From the NCBI RefSeq assembly GCF_014138625.1, contig NZ_JACJHY010000030.1, forward strand, positions 29,165-93,164: a stretch of DNA of 64,000 nucleotides, read 5' to 3'. Positions 1 through 8,557 of this stretch are shown here, piece by piece (position 1 is the first letter of the stretch; every line of letters starts with the position of its first letter). Under the pieces are notes generated by a model. The model ran no database searches, had not been told where the DNA came from, and worked only from the letters and a program-made list of their open reading frames with translations. A program made the position numbers and the translations under genes. The DNA comes from Aminobacter ciceronei (GTDB lineage: Bacteria; Pseudomonadota; Alphaproteobacteria; Rhizobiales; Rhizobiaceae).

Positions 1-2
1 TC

Positions 3-233
3 GGCGAGCAGTACATGCTGCCTTCGATCATTGCGGTGGTGTTCGGCGGCACACCGCTGTCGGGCGGCAAGGGCGGCTACACGGGCACGATGGCGGGCGC
101 CGTGCTGCTGGTCGTTCTCCAGAGCATCCTGACGACAGTGCATATCGATGAATCCGGGCGGCAGATGGTGTTCGGCGCGACCTTGCTGATCCTGATGCTC
201 TTCTACGGCCGTGGCAGAGCGATGCGCGCATGA
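3..233 (+). CDS. Sugar ABC transporter permease, C-terminal end (partial)
   Basis: This is the last 76 residues of an inner-membrane permease; the N-terminus lies left of the window. The motif GGTPLSGGKGG followed by two hydrophobic segments is typical of the C-terminal part of RbsC/XylH-type (BPD_transp_2) permeases, which carry ribose, inositol and similar sugars together with an ATPase and a periplasmic binding protein. The stop codon overlaps the start of the LacI regulator by four bases (ATGA), so the two genes are translationally coupled. The sugar cannot be told from this fragment. Confidence 0.8.
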   Translation, partial: GEQYMLPSIIAVVFGGTPLSGGKGGYTGTMAGAVLLVVLQSILTTVHIDESGRQMVFGATLLILMLFYGRGRAMRA

Positions 234-1246
234 ACGAGCGACCCAAGATCAAGGACATCGCCGAGCGGCTGGGCGTTTCCGCAGCCACCGTGTCGCGCGC
301 GCTTTCCGACAGCGGCCTCGTCGCCGAGCCGACGCTGAGCCGCATTCGCGACATGGCGCGCGAGATGAATTACCGGCCCAATGTCAGCGCCCGCAACCTG
401 CGCACGCAGAAGGCGATGGCGGTGCTGATGGTGGTACGCGACGTGGGCAACCCGTTCTACCTCGAGATCCTCAAGGGTGTCGAAGCGACCGCCCGCGCCG
501 CCGGCTATTCGGTACTGATGGGCAACACCGAAAACGACTCCGACCGCGAAATCGAGTATTTCGACATGCTGCGCGACGGCCATGCCGACGGCATGATCCT
601 GATGACCGGCAAGCTGCCCCGGCGCGAGGGTTTTGTCGCCTCGGTCGAAGGCGGCGCGCCGATCGTGGTGGCGCTGGAGGAAATCCAGGACGCCGCCTTC
701 CCGCATGTGATGATCGACAACGCGGCGGCCGCCCGCAACGCCGTCGAGCATCTGATCGGCCTTGGCCACAGGCGCATTGCCCATGTCTCCGGCCCGGTGC
801 CGGAGATCATGAGCGTCGACCGCCGCGACGGCTATCGCGCCGCAATGCAGGCCGCAGGCCTCGCCATCCCGGACGGCTACGAGCAGCGCGGCGACTATCT
901 GCTGCACACCGGCCAGCGCCTGTGCCGGGCGCTGTTCGAACTGCCCGAGCCGCCAACGGCGATCTTCGTCGCCAACGACGAAATGGCCTTCGGCGTGATC
1001 CACGAATTGCGCAAGCTCGGCCTCGACGTGCCCGGCCAGGTCTCGGTCGTCGGCTTCGACGACCTGTTCCTGAGCGAAGCCTTCTATCCGCCGCTGACGA
1101 CAGTCAGCCAGCCGCGCACCGACATCGGCCGCGCCGCCATGACCATGCTGCTCGACCTGCTGTCGGGCGGTGCCACGCCGCGCAAGCCGGTGATGCTGCC
1201 GACAACGCTCAAGGTCCGCGGCACCACGGCGCCGGCGCCGAAATGA
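230..1246 (+). CDS. LacI family transcriptional regulator
   Basis: This 338-residue protein has a LacI-type helix-turn-helix at about residues 7-26 (IKDIAERLGVSAATVSRALS), the hinge region, and then a periplasmic-binding-protein-like sensor domain ending with the family phrase TTVSQPRTDIGRAA. It is probably a sugar-responsive repressor of the operon it sits in. It overlaps the upstream permease by 4 bp and is followed 21 bp later by a Gfo/Idh dehydrogenase. A regulator embedded between transporter and catabolic genes on the same strand is common in rhizobial sugar operons. The effector is unknown. Confidence 0.9.
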   Translation: MNERPKIKDIAERLGVSAATVSRALSDSGLVAEPTLSRIRDMAREMNYRPNVSARNLRTQKAMAVLMVVRDVGNPFYLEILKGVEATARAAGYSVLMGNTENDSDREIEYFDMLRDGHADGMILMTGKLPRREGFVASVEGGAPIVVALEEIQDAAFPHVMIDNAAAARNAVEHLIGLGHRRIAHVSGPVPEIMSVDRRDGYRAAMQAAGLAIPDGYEQRGDYLLHTGQRLCRALFELPEPPTAIFVANDEMAFGVIHELRKLGLDVPGQVSVVGFDDLFLSEAFYPPLTTVSQPRTDIGRAAMTMLLDLLSGGATPRKPVMLPTTLKVRGTTAPAPK

Positions 1247-1267
1247 TTTCAGTCTAGGGGACCTCAC

Positions 1268-2512
1268 ATGACCGGATTGCCCAAACAGCGGCTGCGCGTC
1301 GGCTTCGTCGGAAGCGGCTTCATCGCGGAATTCCACCTCAAGGGCATGCTCGGCGTGCGCAATGTCGATGTCACCGGCGTGTTCAGCCGCAAGGCCGAGA
1401 ACCGCGCCCGCTTCGCCAGCCGCGTTGCCGAACTCGGCTTGGGCGACTGCACCAGCCACGATAGCCTGGAATCGCTCGTCAACGCCGACAATGTCGACGC
1501 GATCTGGATCCTGTCGCCCAACTACACCCGCCTCGACGTGATGCGCACATTGCATGCCGAGGTGAAGGCCGGCCGCAGCAAGGTGATTGCGGTTGCCTGC
1601 GAAAAGCCGCTGGCGCGGACCATCGCCGAGGCGCGCGAGATGCTGCGCCTGGCTGAGGACGCCGGCCTCAATCACGGCTATCTTGAAAATCAGGTGTTCT
1701 GCACGCCGGTCATCCGCGGCAAGGACATTATCTGGCGCCGCGCCGCCTCGGCCACCGGTCGGCCCTATCTGGCACGCGCGGCCGAAGAGCATTCCGGTGC
1801 GCACGAGCCGTGGTTCTGGCAGGGCGACAAGCAGGGCGGCGGCGTGCTGTCCGACATGATGTGCCACAGTGTCGAGGTCGCCCGCCATCTGCTGACCAAG
1901 CCGGGTGCCCCGCGCAAGTCGCTGACCATCAAGCAGGTGAGCGGCACCGTCGCCAATCTCAAATGGACGCGACCCAACTATGCCGACCAGCTGCGCAAGC
2001 GCTTCGGCAGCGAGGTGGACTACCGCAACCGCCCGTCCGAAGATTTCGCCCGCGGCACCATCCTGCTCGAGGACGAGGACGGCAACGAGCTGGTGATCGA
2101 GGCGACGACCTCCTGGGCCTATGTCGGTGCCGGCCTGCGGATCCAGCTCGAACTGCTCGGGCCGGAATATGCGATGGAGTTCAACTCGCTCAACACCGGC
2201 CTCAAGATATTCATGTCGCGGGAGGTCAAGGGCGAAGAAGGCGAGGACCTTGTCGAGAAGCAGAATGCCGAACAGGGTCTGATGCCGGTGCTGGAAGACG
2301 AAGCGGGCGTCTATGGCTACACCGACGAGAACCGACACATGGTCGAGTGCTTCCGCAAGGGCGAGACGCCGATGGAAACCTTCCATGACGGGCTCGCCGT
2401 GGTCGAGATCCTGATGGGGCTCTACCGCTCGGCGGAGATTTCCGGTTCGGTCAGCTTCCCGGCTCCGGAACTCGAAAACTATGTCCCGGTCGTGGCCCGC
2501 ATTGGTGCCTGA
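1268..2512 (+). CDS. Gfo/Idh/MocA family oxidoreductase
   Basis: A 414-residue NAD(P)-dependent sugar or inositol dehydrogenase. The Rossmann glycine motif is at about residues 11-18 (GFVGSGFIAEFH) and the family Glu-Lys-Pro motif (CEKPLA) is near residue 113. The C-terminal alpha/beta substrate domain follows. Length is somewhat above the family norm of 330-390. It lies downstream of the LacI gene and upstream of a PfkB kinase, which suggests an oxidation step in the same sugar pathway. The start ATG follows a GGGGA ribosome site. The substrate cannot be assigned from sequence alone. Confidence 0.88.
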   Translation: MTGLPKQRLRVGFVGSGFIAEFHLKGMLGVRNVDVTGVFSRKAENRARFASRVAELGLGDCTSHDSLESLVNADNVDAIWILSPNYTRLDVMRTLHAEVKAGRSKVIAVACEKPLARTIAEAREMLRLAEDAGLNHGYLENQVFCTPVIRGKDIIWRRAASATGRPYLARAAEEHSGAHEPWFWQGDKQGGGVLSDMMCHSVEVARHLLTKPGAPRKSLTIKQVSGTVANLKWTRPNYADQLRKRFGSEVDYRNRPSEDFARGTILLEDEDGNELVIEATTSWAYVGAGLRIQLELLGPEYAMEFNSLNTGLKIFMSREVKGEEGEDLVEKQNAEQGLMPVLEDEAGVYGYTDENRHMVECFRKGETPMETFHDGLAVVEILMGLYRSAEISGSVSFPAPELENYVPVVARIGA

Positions 2513-2572
2513 CCAGACCATTCGGCGGCCGGGCCATGTGTGTGGCCGCTCTCTTGCATCACAGGCCATCCC

Positions 2573-3478
2573 ATGACCGTTCCGCCGCTGCTGGTTCTCG
2601 GCAATGTCAATGTCGACCTCGTGCTCGGCGAGGTCGACGGCTGGCCTGCCGTCGGCACCGAAGTGATGGTCGACCGCTCGGAGATGCGGCCGGGCGGCTC
2701 GGCCGGCAACACCGCGCTGGCGCTGTCAGGCATGCAGGTCGCACACCGCATGATCGCCTCGGTCGGCAACGACTCGAACGGCGCGTGGCTGAGCGGCCAG
2801 TTCGACCAGCCATCGACCGAATGGATCGTCGAACCCTGCGAGACGACGCTCACCGTCGGCATCGTCCACAAGGGTGGCGACCGAGTGTTTTTCACCACGC
2901 CCGGACATTTGCAGCGCGCCAGCCTCGACGACCTTATTGAACGCCTGCCCGGGGCGCCAGGCGAAAACGCCTTCGCGTTGATCTCGGGCGGCTTCCTGAT
3001 GCCCGCCATCGAGGCAGGCACCATCAAGCTTCTGGCGGCGCTTGCGGCCAGAGGCTGGCGCACGGCGATCGATCCGGGCTGGCCACCCGCCGGCTGGAGC
3101 GCGACCAACATGCAGCGTCTGGGCGAATGGATTGCCGCTGCCGACGTGTCGCTGATCAATGCCGAGGAAGCCAAGGGGCTTGCCGGCATGGACGATCTCG
3201 AAGGCGCGGCCGAGCTTCTGGCCGGGCGTATCGGCCCTTCGCATACGCTCGTCATCAAGGACGGAGCCGAAGGCGCGCATGCCTATGCCGACGGGGCACA
3301 TTTCCACGCCGCATCGCCGAAGGTCCAGGTGATCGACACCGTCGGCGCCGGCGACACCTTCAACGCTGCCTTCCTCGCGGCGCTCGCCAAGGGCCGGACG
3401 CTTGCCGAAGCTCTGGCGCGCGGCACCGACATCGCCGCGCGGGCGATCTCGACCTTTCCGCGCCGCTATTGCAGCTGA
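2573..3478 (+). CDS. PfkB family carbohydrate kinase
   Basis: A 301-residue ribokinase-like sugar kinase. It shows the N-terminal substrate-site motif GGSAGNTALAL (about residues 42-52) and the C-terminal anion-hole/catalytic motif DTVGAGDTFNAAF, whose Asp is the expected catalytic base. An in-frame ATG exists 33 bp upstream, but the ATG at 2573 places the first beta strand (LLVLGNVNVDLV) at the normal distance and is preferred. Last recognisable gene of the sugar operon that begins left of the window. Its final 70 bp resemble a degenerate copy at 4635-4695. Confidence 0.88.
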   Translation: MTVPPLLVLGNVNVDLVLGEVDGWPAVGTEVMVDRSEMRPGGSAGNTALALSGMQVAHRMIASVGNDSNGAWLSGQFDQPSTEWIVEPCETTLTVGIVHKGGDRVFFTTPGHLQRASLDDLIERLPGAPGENAFALISGGFLMPAIEAGTIKLLAALAARGWRTAIDPGWPPAGWSATNMQRLGEWIAAADVSLINAEEAKGLAGMDDLEGAAELLAGRIGPSHTLVIKDGAEGAHAYADGAHFHAASPKVQVIDTVGAGDTFNAAFLAALAKGRTLAEALARGTDIAARAISTFPRRYCS

Positions 3479-3480
3479 CG
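3413..3480 (+). repeat. Direct repeat copy 1 (3' end of pfkB-type kinase gene)
   Basis: The segment begins CTGGCGCGCGGCACCGAC, covers the last codons of the kinase and ends TGCAGCTGACG. A diverged copy on the same strand lies at 4635-4695. The first 27 bases differ at one position and the final 11 are identical; the middle is degenerate with small gaps. Confidence 0.5.
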
Positions 3481-3692
3481 CCAGAACGCCTCCACGCACT
3501 CTGCCTGGACCGCTTCGGCGGCGGGCAAAGCCACCTTGTTCGATGACCTTTGCGTGAGCCATCAGCTGCACGGTCGCGCAGGGTCGTCAAATCTCTCGAA
3601 GCACGCTATGATTTGTCCAGGTGAAGGTCGCGGTTTGGCGTGACCACTCATGCCAAGCGCAGGCCGCGACCCACCCCAACGGAGGAGTGGTC

Positions 3693-4568
3693 ATGGCAAG
3701 TTTCCATGTGTACGCAGGCGCCACCAATACGATCGAGCATCCCGCCATCCGGCGGATAACGGTCGCTGATGTGTTCGACGCGCTGCGACGTGGCTTGGAC
3801 GACTTTTGGGACAAGCCGTCGCATTACGTTTTCCTGTGCCTGATCTACCCGATCGTCGGGGTGTTCCTGATCACATGGACGTCGGGCGGCAACGCCCTGC
3901 AGCTCATTTTCCCGCTGATGTCCGGCTTTGCCTTACTGGGTCCCTTCTTCGGCATCGGCCTCTACGAGATCAGCCGAAGGCGTGAGCAGGGCCTCGACAC
4001 ATCCTGGAGGCATGCCTTCGATGTCAGGCATTCGCCGGCCATCCCGGCAATGGTGGCCATCGGCATCATGCTGCTCGCGCTGTTCGTCGCCTGGCTTTTT
4101 GTCGCGCAGGCGCTCTACAGCTGGCTTTACGGAGCCGACGCCCCGCTGTCGATGGCAGCGTTCTTCAGCGATCTCTTCACCACCCAGCGCGGCTGGACGC
4201 TGATTCTCCTCGGCAATCTGATCGGCTTCCTGTTCGCCCTGGTCGTGCTCTGCACCACCGTCGTCGCCTTTCCGCTGCTGCTCGACGCCGATGTCGGTGC
4301 CTATGCCGCGATCGAGACGTCGGCACGGGCGGTGCGGGACAATCCAGTGCCAATGCTTCTGTGGGGCCTGATCGTCGCCGTCGCGCTGCTGATCGGGTCG
4401 CTGCCGTTCCTGGCTGGCCTCGCCGTCGTCATTCCGGTGCTCGGTCATGCGACCTGGCACCTCTATCGCAAGGTCGTGGACGTTCCGGCCGACAAGAAGA
4501 CGCCGCTGCCTCCGTCTCCCGAGCAGGGGGAAGACAGGCACTTCCCGTACTGGCTGCGCGGGTCTTAG
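3693..4568 (+). CDS. DUF2189 family integral membrane protein
   Basis: A 291-residue multi-pass inner-membrane protein of the DUF2189 family, whose function is unknown. Hydrophobic segments at roughly residues 48-68, 74-96, 130-155, 178-205 and 235-260 predict five or six membrane spans. The N-terminus carries the family start IRRITVADVFDALRRGLDDF. An upstream in-frame ATG at 3621 is possible, but the ATG at 3693 has a GGAGGAG ribosome site 6 bases upstream and is chosen. The gene stands alone between two diverged direct repeats and is followed by a 13-bp-arm palindrome. Confidence 0.82.
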   Translation: MASFHVYAGATNTIEHPAIRRITVADVFDALRRGLDDFWDKPSHYVFLCLIYPIVGVFLITWTSGGNALQLIFPLMSGFALLGPFFGIGLYEISRRREQGLDTSWRHAFDVRHSPAIPAMVAIGIMLLALFVAWLFVAQALYSWLYGADAPLSMAAFFSDLFTTQRGWTLILLGNLIGFLFALVVLCTTVVAFPLLLDADVGAYAAIETSARAVRDNPVPMLLWGLIVAVALLIGSLPFLAGLAVVIPVLGHATWHLYRKVVDVPADKKTPLPPSPEQGEDRHFPYWLRGS

Positions 4569-4580
4569 CCGAATCTGACG

Positions 4581-4612
4581 CAACCTTCTCCCCGTAACGG
4601 GGGAGAAGGTTG
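4581..4612. repeat. REP-like palindrome, possible bidirectional terminator
   Basis: Perfect 13-bp arms (CAACCTTCTCCCC and its complement) enclose the 6-base loop GTAACG. It lies between the convergent DUF2189 and sigma-factor genes. The CTTCTCCCC/GGGGAGAAG core recurs in the 28.1-kb intergenic region and is the kind of repeat seen between genes in Mesorhizobium and relatives. It could stop transcription from both sides. Confidence 0.65.
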
Positions 4613-4634
4613 TCTGCTGTGATGGGCTGAGGGT

Positions 4635-4695
4635 GCTGGCGCGCGGCATCGACATCGCCGCGTGGATACTTGGACCCGCGCGACTAATGCAGCTG
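4635..4695 (+). repeat. Direct repeat copy 2 (degenerate pfkB 3' end)
   Basis: A diverged copy of 3413-3480. It contains CTGGCGCGCGGCATCGAC and ends with the same TGCAGCTGACG. It is not translated in the pfkB frame here, and its last bases encode the C-terminal residues of the sigma factor on the other strand. It looks like the scar of an old local duplication. Confidence 0.5.
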
Positions 4696-5973
4696 ACGGC
4701 TTGGCGCCTTGGCCTTCGGCTTCGCTGCCGGCGACGGCACTGAGAGCCGATCGAGATGCATGCGGATGTGGGCGGCTTCAGCTGCGGTGTTGGCCAGTGC
4801 GATCGCCCTGTCGAAGGCTTCGCGCGCTTCGTCGGTGCGGCCGAGCTGCATCAGCAACCCACCCCTCACACCGAAGAAGTGGAAGTAGCCCGACAGCTTC
4901 GGCGCCAGCGGCTCGATCAGCTTCAGCGCCGCCTCAGGTCCGCGCAGCTTGGCAAAAGCAACCGCGCGATTGAGCGTGACGACAGGCGACGGCGTCATCG
5001 ATTCCAGCACCGAATAAAGCAGGTCGATCTCGGCCCAGTCGGTATCCTCGGGCCGGGCGGCGCGGGCATGGAGTGCTGCGATCGCCGACTGGATCTGGTA
5101 GGGGCCGGGTCGACGGTGGCGCATCGCCTTGTCGATCAACGCCAGGCCTTCGTCGATCAGCGCCTTGTTCCACAGCGTGCGGTCCTGATCCTCCATCAGC
5201 ACGAGCTCGCCCTCGGCATTGAAGCGGGCGGCAGCGCGGGCATGCTGGAGCAAAAGCAGCGCGGTCAGGCCCATCACCTCGGGCTCGGTCTGGAACAGGC
5301 GCAGCAACAGCCGCGCCAGCCTGATCGCTTCCTCGCACAGCGGCGCGCGGTTGGCGATCTCGGTGGCACCGGCGGAATAGCCTTCGTTGAAGACGAGATA
5401 GACCATGGCAAGTACGGCCGCGACGCGCTCCGAGCGCTCCGCCGGGCCAGGCGCCTCGAACGGCACGTCGGCATTGGCGATGCGCGCCTTGGCGCGGGTG
5501 ATGCGTTGTTCCATGGCGCTTTCGCCGACGAGGAAGGCGCGGGCGATCTGCTTGACCGACAGGCCGGAAACGATGCGCAGGGCGAGCGCCACCTGCTGCG
5601 TCGCCGGCAGATCGGGATGGCAGCAGATGAACAGCAGGCGCAGGATGTCGTCGCGATAGTGCTGGCCGTCGAGCCGTTCGGCGATGTCGGCCTCGGCGTC
5701 CTCGAGGTCGGACACCAGCTCTTCGGCCGGCAGCGGCGCCTGCTTGCTCTGGCGGCGGGCAGCATCGATGCCGGAATTGCGGCCGACGAAGATCAGCCAG
5801 GCGGCCGGATCACGCGGCGGTCCCTTCTCCGGCCATGTGCGCAAGGCGCGCAGGCAGGCCTCCTGGAACGCTTCTTCCGCCGTGTCGAGGTTGCGGAAAT
5901 AGCGAAGCAAGGCTGCCACGGCCTGCGGCCGGGCGGAAGAAAGTGCCGTGTTGATCCAGGCCGGGTCGGTCAT
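4684..5973 (-). CDS. ECF42-type RNA polymerase sigma factor with C-terminal TPR extension
   Basis: A 429-residue sigma-70 family protein. Region 2 (FRNLDTAEEAFQEACLRALR) and region 4 with its helix-turn-helix (LSVKQIARAFLVGESAMEQR) occupy the first 190 residues. A long C-terminal helical domain of TPR type (AREAFDRAIALANTAAEAAH near the end) follows. This architecture defines the ECF42 group, which lacks a classical anti-sigma factor and is typically coupled to YciI/DGPF proteins. The start ATG at 5973 overlaps the stop of the upstream YciI gene by 4 bp (ATGA). The inducing signal is unknown. Confidence 0.9.
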   Translation of the reverse strand: MTDPAWINTALSSARPQAVAALLRYFRNLDTAEEAFQEACLRALRTWPEKGPPRDPAAWLIFVGRNSGIDAARRQSKQAPLPAEELVSDLEDAEADIAERLDGQHYRDDILRLLFICCHPDLPATQQVALALRIVSGLSVKQIARAFLVGESAMEQRITRAKARIANADVPFEAPGPAERSERVAAVLAMVYLVFNEGYSAGATEIANRAPLCEEAIRLARLLLRLFQTEPEVMGLTALLLLQHARAAARFNAEGELVLMEDQDRTLWNKALIDEGLALIDKAMRHRRPGPYQIQSAIAALHARAARPEDTDWAEIDLLYSVLESMTPSPVVTLNRAVAFAKLRGPEAALKLIEPLAPKLSGYFHFFGVRGGLLMQLGRTDEAREAFDRAIALANTAAEAAHIRMHLDRLSVPSPAAKPKAKAPSRQLH

Positions 5974-6344
5974 GCTGCCTCTTTTCCGGGGAAAAATGCG
6001 CCTATCGGGCGCAGTTCGTAAGAGCCGCCGCCAGGATTGGCTTCCGCCAGGTCCTTGGCCACGGCCACGGCGTCGTCGAGCGTCTCGCAATCGACGACGT
6101 AGAAACCGAGGAACTGCTCCTTGGTTTCGGCAAAGGGCCCGTCGATGATCAATGGTTCGTCCTTGGTCTTGCGCAGGGTGGTGGCAGCCGTCGTCGGCAT
6201 CAGCCGGGCCACCGGCCCCAGCCTGCCCTGGTCGCGCAGCTTGCCGGTGACCACCTGCAGGCGCGCCATCACCTCGTCGTCCTGCTCCTTGGACCAGGCG
6301 CAGACGACGTCTTCGTTGTTGTAGCAAAGGATGGCGTAGAGCAT
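5970..6344 (-). CDS. YciI/DGPF domain protein, partner of the ECF42 sigma factor
   Basis: A 124-residue protein of the YCII-related (DGPF) family. The eponymous motif is visible as IIDGPFAETKEQFLG around residues 68-82. The ATG at 6344 is chosen because it follows AAGGA at normal spacing and begins the usual MLYAILCYNNED. The frame stays open further upstream, but that would add 70 residues with no family match. Such proteins are regularly encoded next to ECF42 sigma genes and are often their targets; their biochemical role is not established. Transcribed as the first gene of a two-gene operon. Confidence 0.9.
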   Translation of the reverse strand: MLYAILCYNNEDVVCAWSKEQDDEVMARLQVVTGKLRDQGRLGPVARLMPTTAATTLRKTKDEPLIIDGPFAETKEQFLGFYVVDCETLDDAVAVAKDLAEANPGGGSYELRPIGAFFPGKEAA

Positions 6345-6367
6345 CTTTTCAGTTCCTTCATGACTAG

Positions 6368-6394
6368 GACGCGCGAGAATGTGCAATTCCGACA
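6368..6394 (-). promoter_or_regulatory. Candidate ECF42-dependent promoter of the YciI-sigma operon
   Basis: On the minus strand, TGTCGG (6389-6394) and CGTC (6368-6371) are separated by 17 bp, about 24 bp upstream of the YciI start codon. From memory, the motif reported for ECF42 factors is TGTCGA at -35 with a CGA/TC-type -10, so one base differs. The placement fits autoregulation. Confidence 0.4.
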
Positions 6395-6532
6395 AGGCGT
6401 CGGCAACTTTTTTTGCCGTCGGCGAGGACCAATGCCTGCGATCACCGTGACGGCTTGTGAAAAACCGGGAGAGGTGCAGATATGACGCCGGTTTGGCGCC
6501 TGCAAGGTGCCGGCGAGGTTGGAGGATCACCG

Positions 6533-7807
6533 ATGAAAAACGCCGAAATTTCACAGCGCAAGATGCAGACCATTGCCCGCGGCGTCGGCATGACGACGCA
6601 GGTCTATGCCGACCGCGCCGAGAACTCCGAGATCTGGGATGTCGAAGGCCGCCGCTACATCGACTTCTCTTCCGGCATCGCCGTCGTCAACACCGGCCAT
6701 CGCCACCCGCGCGTCATCGAGGCGGTCAAGGCACAGCTCGACCGCTTCACCCATACCTGCCATCAGGTCGTGCCCTATGAAAGCTATGTCAGGCTCGGCG
6801 AAAGGCTGAACGCGATCGCGCCGATGAAGGGCGACAAGCGCACGATCTTCGTCACGACAGGCGCCGAAGCCGTCGAGAACGCCGTCAAGATCGCCCGCAA
6901 CGCCACCGGCCGCCAGGCCGTCATCGCCTTTGCCGGCGGCTTCCACGGCCGCACATTCATGGGCATGGCGCTGACCGGAAAGGTGCAGCCCTACAAGGCA
7001 GGCTTCGGCGCCATGCCGGCCGATGTGTTCCATGCGCCCTTCCCGGTGCCGCTGCATGGCGTCACCACGGCCGATGCGCTGGCGGCGCTCGACCGGCTGT
7101 TCAAGGCAGATGTCGACCCGGCGCGGGTGGCGGCCATCATCATCGAGCCGGTGCAGGGCGAAGGCGGCTTCTACGAGGTGCCGCGCGACTTCATGACGGC
7201 GCTGCGCAAGATCTGCGACCAGCACGGCATGCTCTTGATCGCCGACGAGGTTCAGACCGGCTTTGCGCGCACCGGCAAGATGTTCGCCATGGACCATCAT
7301 GACGTCGCGCCCGACCTGATGACGATGGCGAAAAGCCTCGCCGGTGGCTTCCCGCTGGCCGCCGTCACCGGCCGCGCCGAACTGATGGACGCGCCCAATC
7401 CCGGCGGCCTCGGCGGCACCTATGGCGGCAGCCCGATCGGTGTCGCGGCAGCACACGCCGTGCTCGACGTCATCGAGGACGAAAAACTCTGCGACCGCGC
7501 CAATCAGCTCGGCGCGCGGCTCAAGCAGCGGCTGGAATCCTTGCGCGACGACGTGCCGGAGATATCAGACATCCGCGGTCTCGGCTTCATGAATGCTGTC
7601 GAGTTCAACGACGCAAAGACCAAGCTGCCCTCGGCCGACTTCGCCAACGCCGTCAGGCTCAAGGCGCTCGACAAGGGCCTGATCCTGCTCACCTGCGGCG
7701 TCCACGGCAACGTCATCCGTTTCCTCGCGCCAATCACCATCCAGGACGACGTCCTGACCGAGGCGCTCGATATTCTGGAGGCGTCGATCCGGGAAGTGCG
7801 GACATAA
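6533..7807 (+). CDS. gabT: 4-aminobutyrate aminotransferase (class III PLP aminotransferase)
   Basis: A 424-residue PLP-dependent enzyme that moves the amino group of 4-aminobutyrate to 2-oxoglutarate, giving succinate semialdehyde. Visible landmarks are the GAEAVENAVKIAR motif, IADEVQTGFARTGKMFA with the PLP-binding Asp, and TMAKSLAGGFPLA with the Schiff-base lysine near residue 267. The chosen ATG at 6533 has GGAGG 8 bp upstream; an earlier in-frame ATG at 6482 is less likely. No gabD is adjacent. Exact substrate preference (GABA versus related omega-amino acids) is inferred from family resemblance. Confidence 0.88.
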   Translation: MKNAEISQRKMQTIARGVGMTTQVYADRAENSEIWDVEGRRYIDFSSGIAVVNTGHRHPRVIEAVKAQLDRFTHTCHQVVPYESYVRLGERLNAIAPMKGDKRTIFVTTGAEAVENAVKIARNATGRQAVIAFAGGFHGRTFMGMALTGKVQPYKAGFGAMPADVFHAPFPVPLHGVTTADALAALDRLFKADVDPARVAAIIIEPVQGEGGFYEVPRDFMTALRKICDQHGMLLIADEVQTGFARTGKMFAMDHHDVAPDLMTMAKSLAGGFPLAAVTGRAELMDAPNPGGLGGTYGGSPIGVAAAHAVLDVIEDEKLCDRANQLGARLKQRLESLRDDVPEISDIRGLGFMNAVEFNDAKTKLPSADFANAVRLKALDKGLILLTCGVHGNVIRFLAPITIQDDVLTEALDILEASIREVRT

Positions 7808-7832
7808 GCTGCTTGCCGATGCAAAAGGTCTC

Positions 7833-7860
7833 CTCCGGCATCACATGAATGGTGCCGGAG
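7833..7860. terminator. Hairpin between convergent genes
   Basis: Perfect 8-bp arms CTCCGGCA/TGCCGGAG with a 12-base loop lie between the ends of gabT and the TetR gene. There is no T-tract, so termination is inferred only from structure and position. Confidence 0.45.
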
Positions 7861-7867
7861 CCGCCGT

Positions 7868-8491
7868 TCAGTCCGCAACTGTGAGATAGGCCCGCACCAG
7901 CCGGATCAGCTCTTGTTTCAGCTCCTCGGAGCCGAGCAAGCCGCGACGGGCGGCGTTGTGAACCACGCCGTCCATCAGGTCGGAAAGGACCATGCCGGCA
8001 ACCCGCTCATTCGCCCCCGATCGCGAGGTCCGATAAGCGGCGACAGCGGCGGTGTAGTGACCGAGATACTCGGCTTCGAAAGCACTGTTGGGATCCCTCA
8101 TGCTCTCGGAGCTCTGAGCCTCGTCGAGAAGCTTGCGATGCAGCCCCGGATTGATGCTGTGCGCCGCGAACATGTCGCGCACGAGATCCTCGGCAAATTG
8201 CTCGACAGCCTTTCCCTCGCGCAGCGACCCGCGCATGACGGCAAGGCAATCGTCGAGATGGCGGCGCCGAATGGCCTCGACCAGCGACTGCTTGTCGGGA
8301 AAATACTGGTAGAGCGATCCGATGCTCACACCCGCCAGTTCGGCAACCTTGTTGGTGCTGAAGTCGTCCCAGCCCTTCTCGCCCAGAATGTGAGCCCCGG
8401 CCTCGATGATCGCCTCGACGGTCGCTTGCGAACGGCCCTGCCGCGGCAGCTTGCGCATCGGGGAGTTCGATTTCGCAATGCGAGTAGACAC
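7868..8491 (-). CDS. TetR/AcrR family transcriptional regulator
   Basis: A 207-residue regulator. The N-terminal helix-turn-helix lies around residues 37-66 (TNKVAELAGVSIGSLYQYFP, preceded by the usual ILGEKGW helix). The C-terminal half is a helical ligand domain. It is divergent from a DinB-family gene 66 bp away, which is its most likely target. The ligand is unknown. Confidence 0.88.
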   Translation of the reverse strand: MSTRIAKSNSPMRKLPRQGRSQATVEAIIEAGAHILGEKGWDDFSTNKVAELAGVSIGSLYQYFPDKQSLVEAIRRRHLDDCLAVMRGSLREGKAVEQFAEDLVRDMFAAHSINPGLHRKLLDEAQSSESMRDPNSAFEAEYLGHYTAAVAAYRTSRSGANERVAGMVLSDLMDGVVHNAARRGLLGSEELKQELIRLVRAYLTVAD

Positions 8492-8557
8492 TTGGGCTGC
8501 TCCGGACGATCATCAGGACGTTACTCACATTTGCACACAGACAAAAGGAGCCTCGCG

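Noticed and set aside
203..2569. Very long minus-strand open frame opposite the LacI, Gfo/Idh and PfkB genes
   Set aside because: It mirrors the codon bias of three clear genes and its translation has low complexity with no domain. Similar antisense frames (for example opposite glnD at 54329-57310 and opposite DUF1513 at 15310-16959) are rejected for the same reason.
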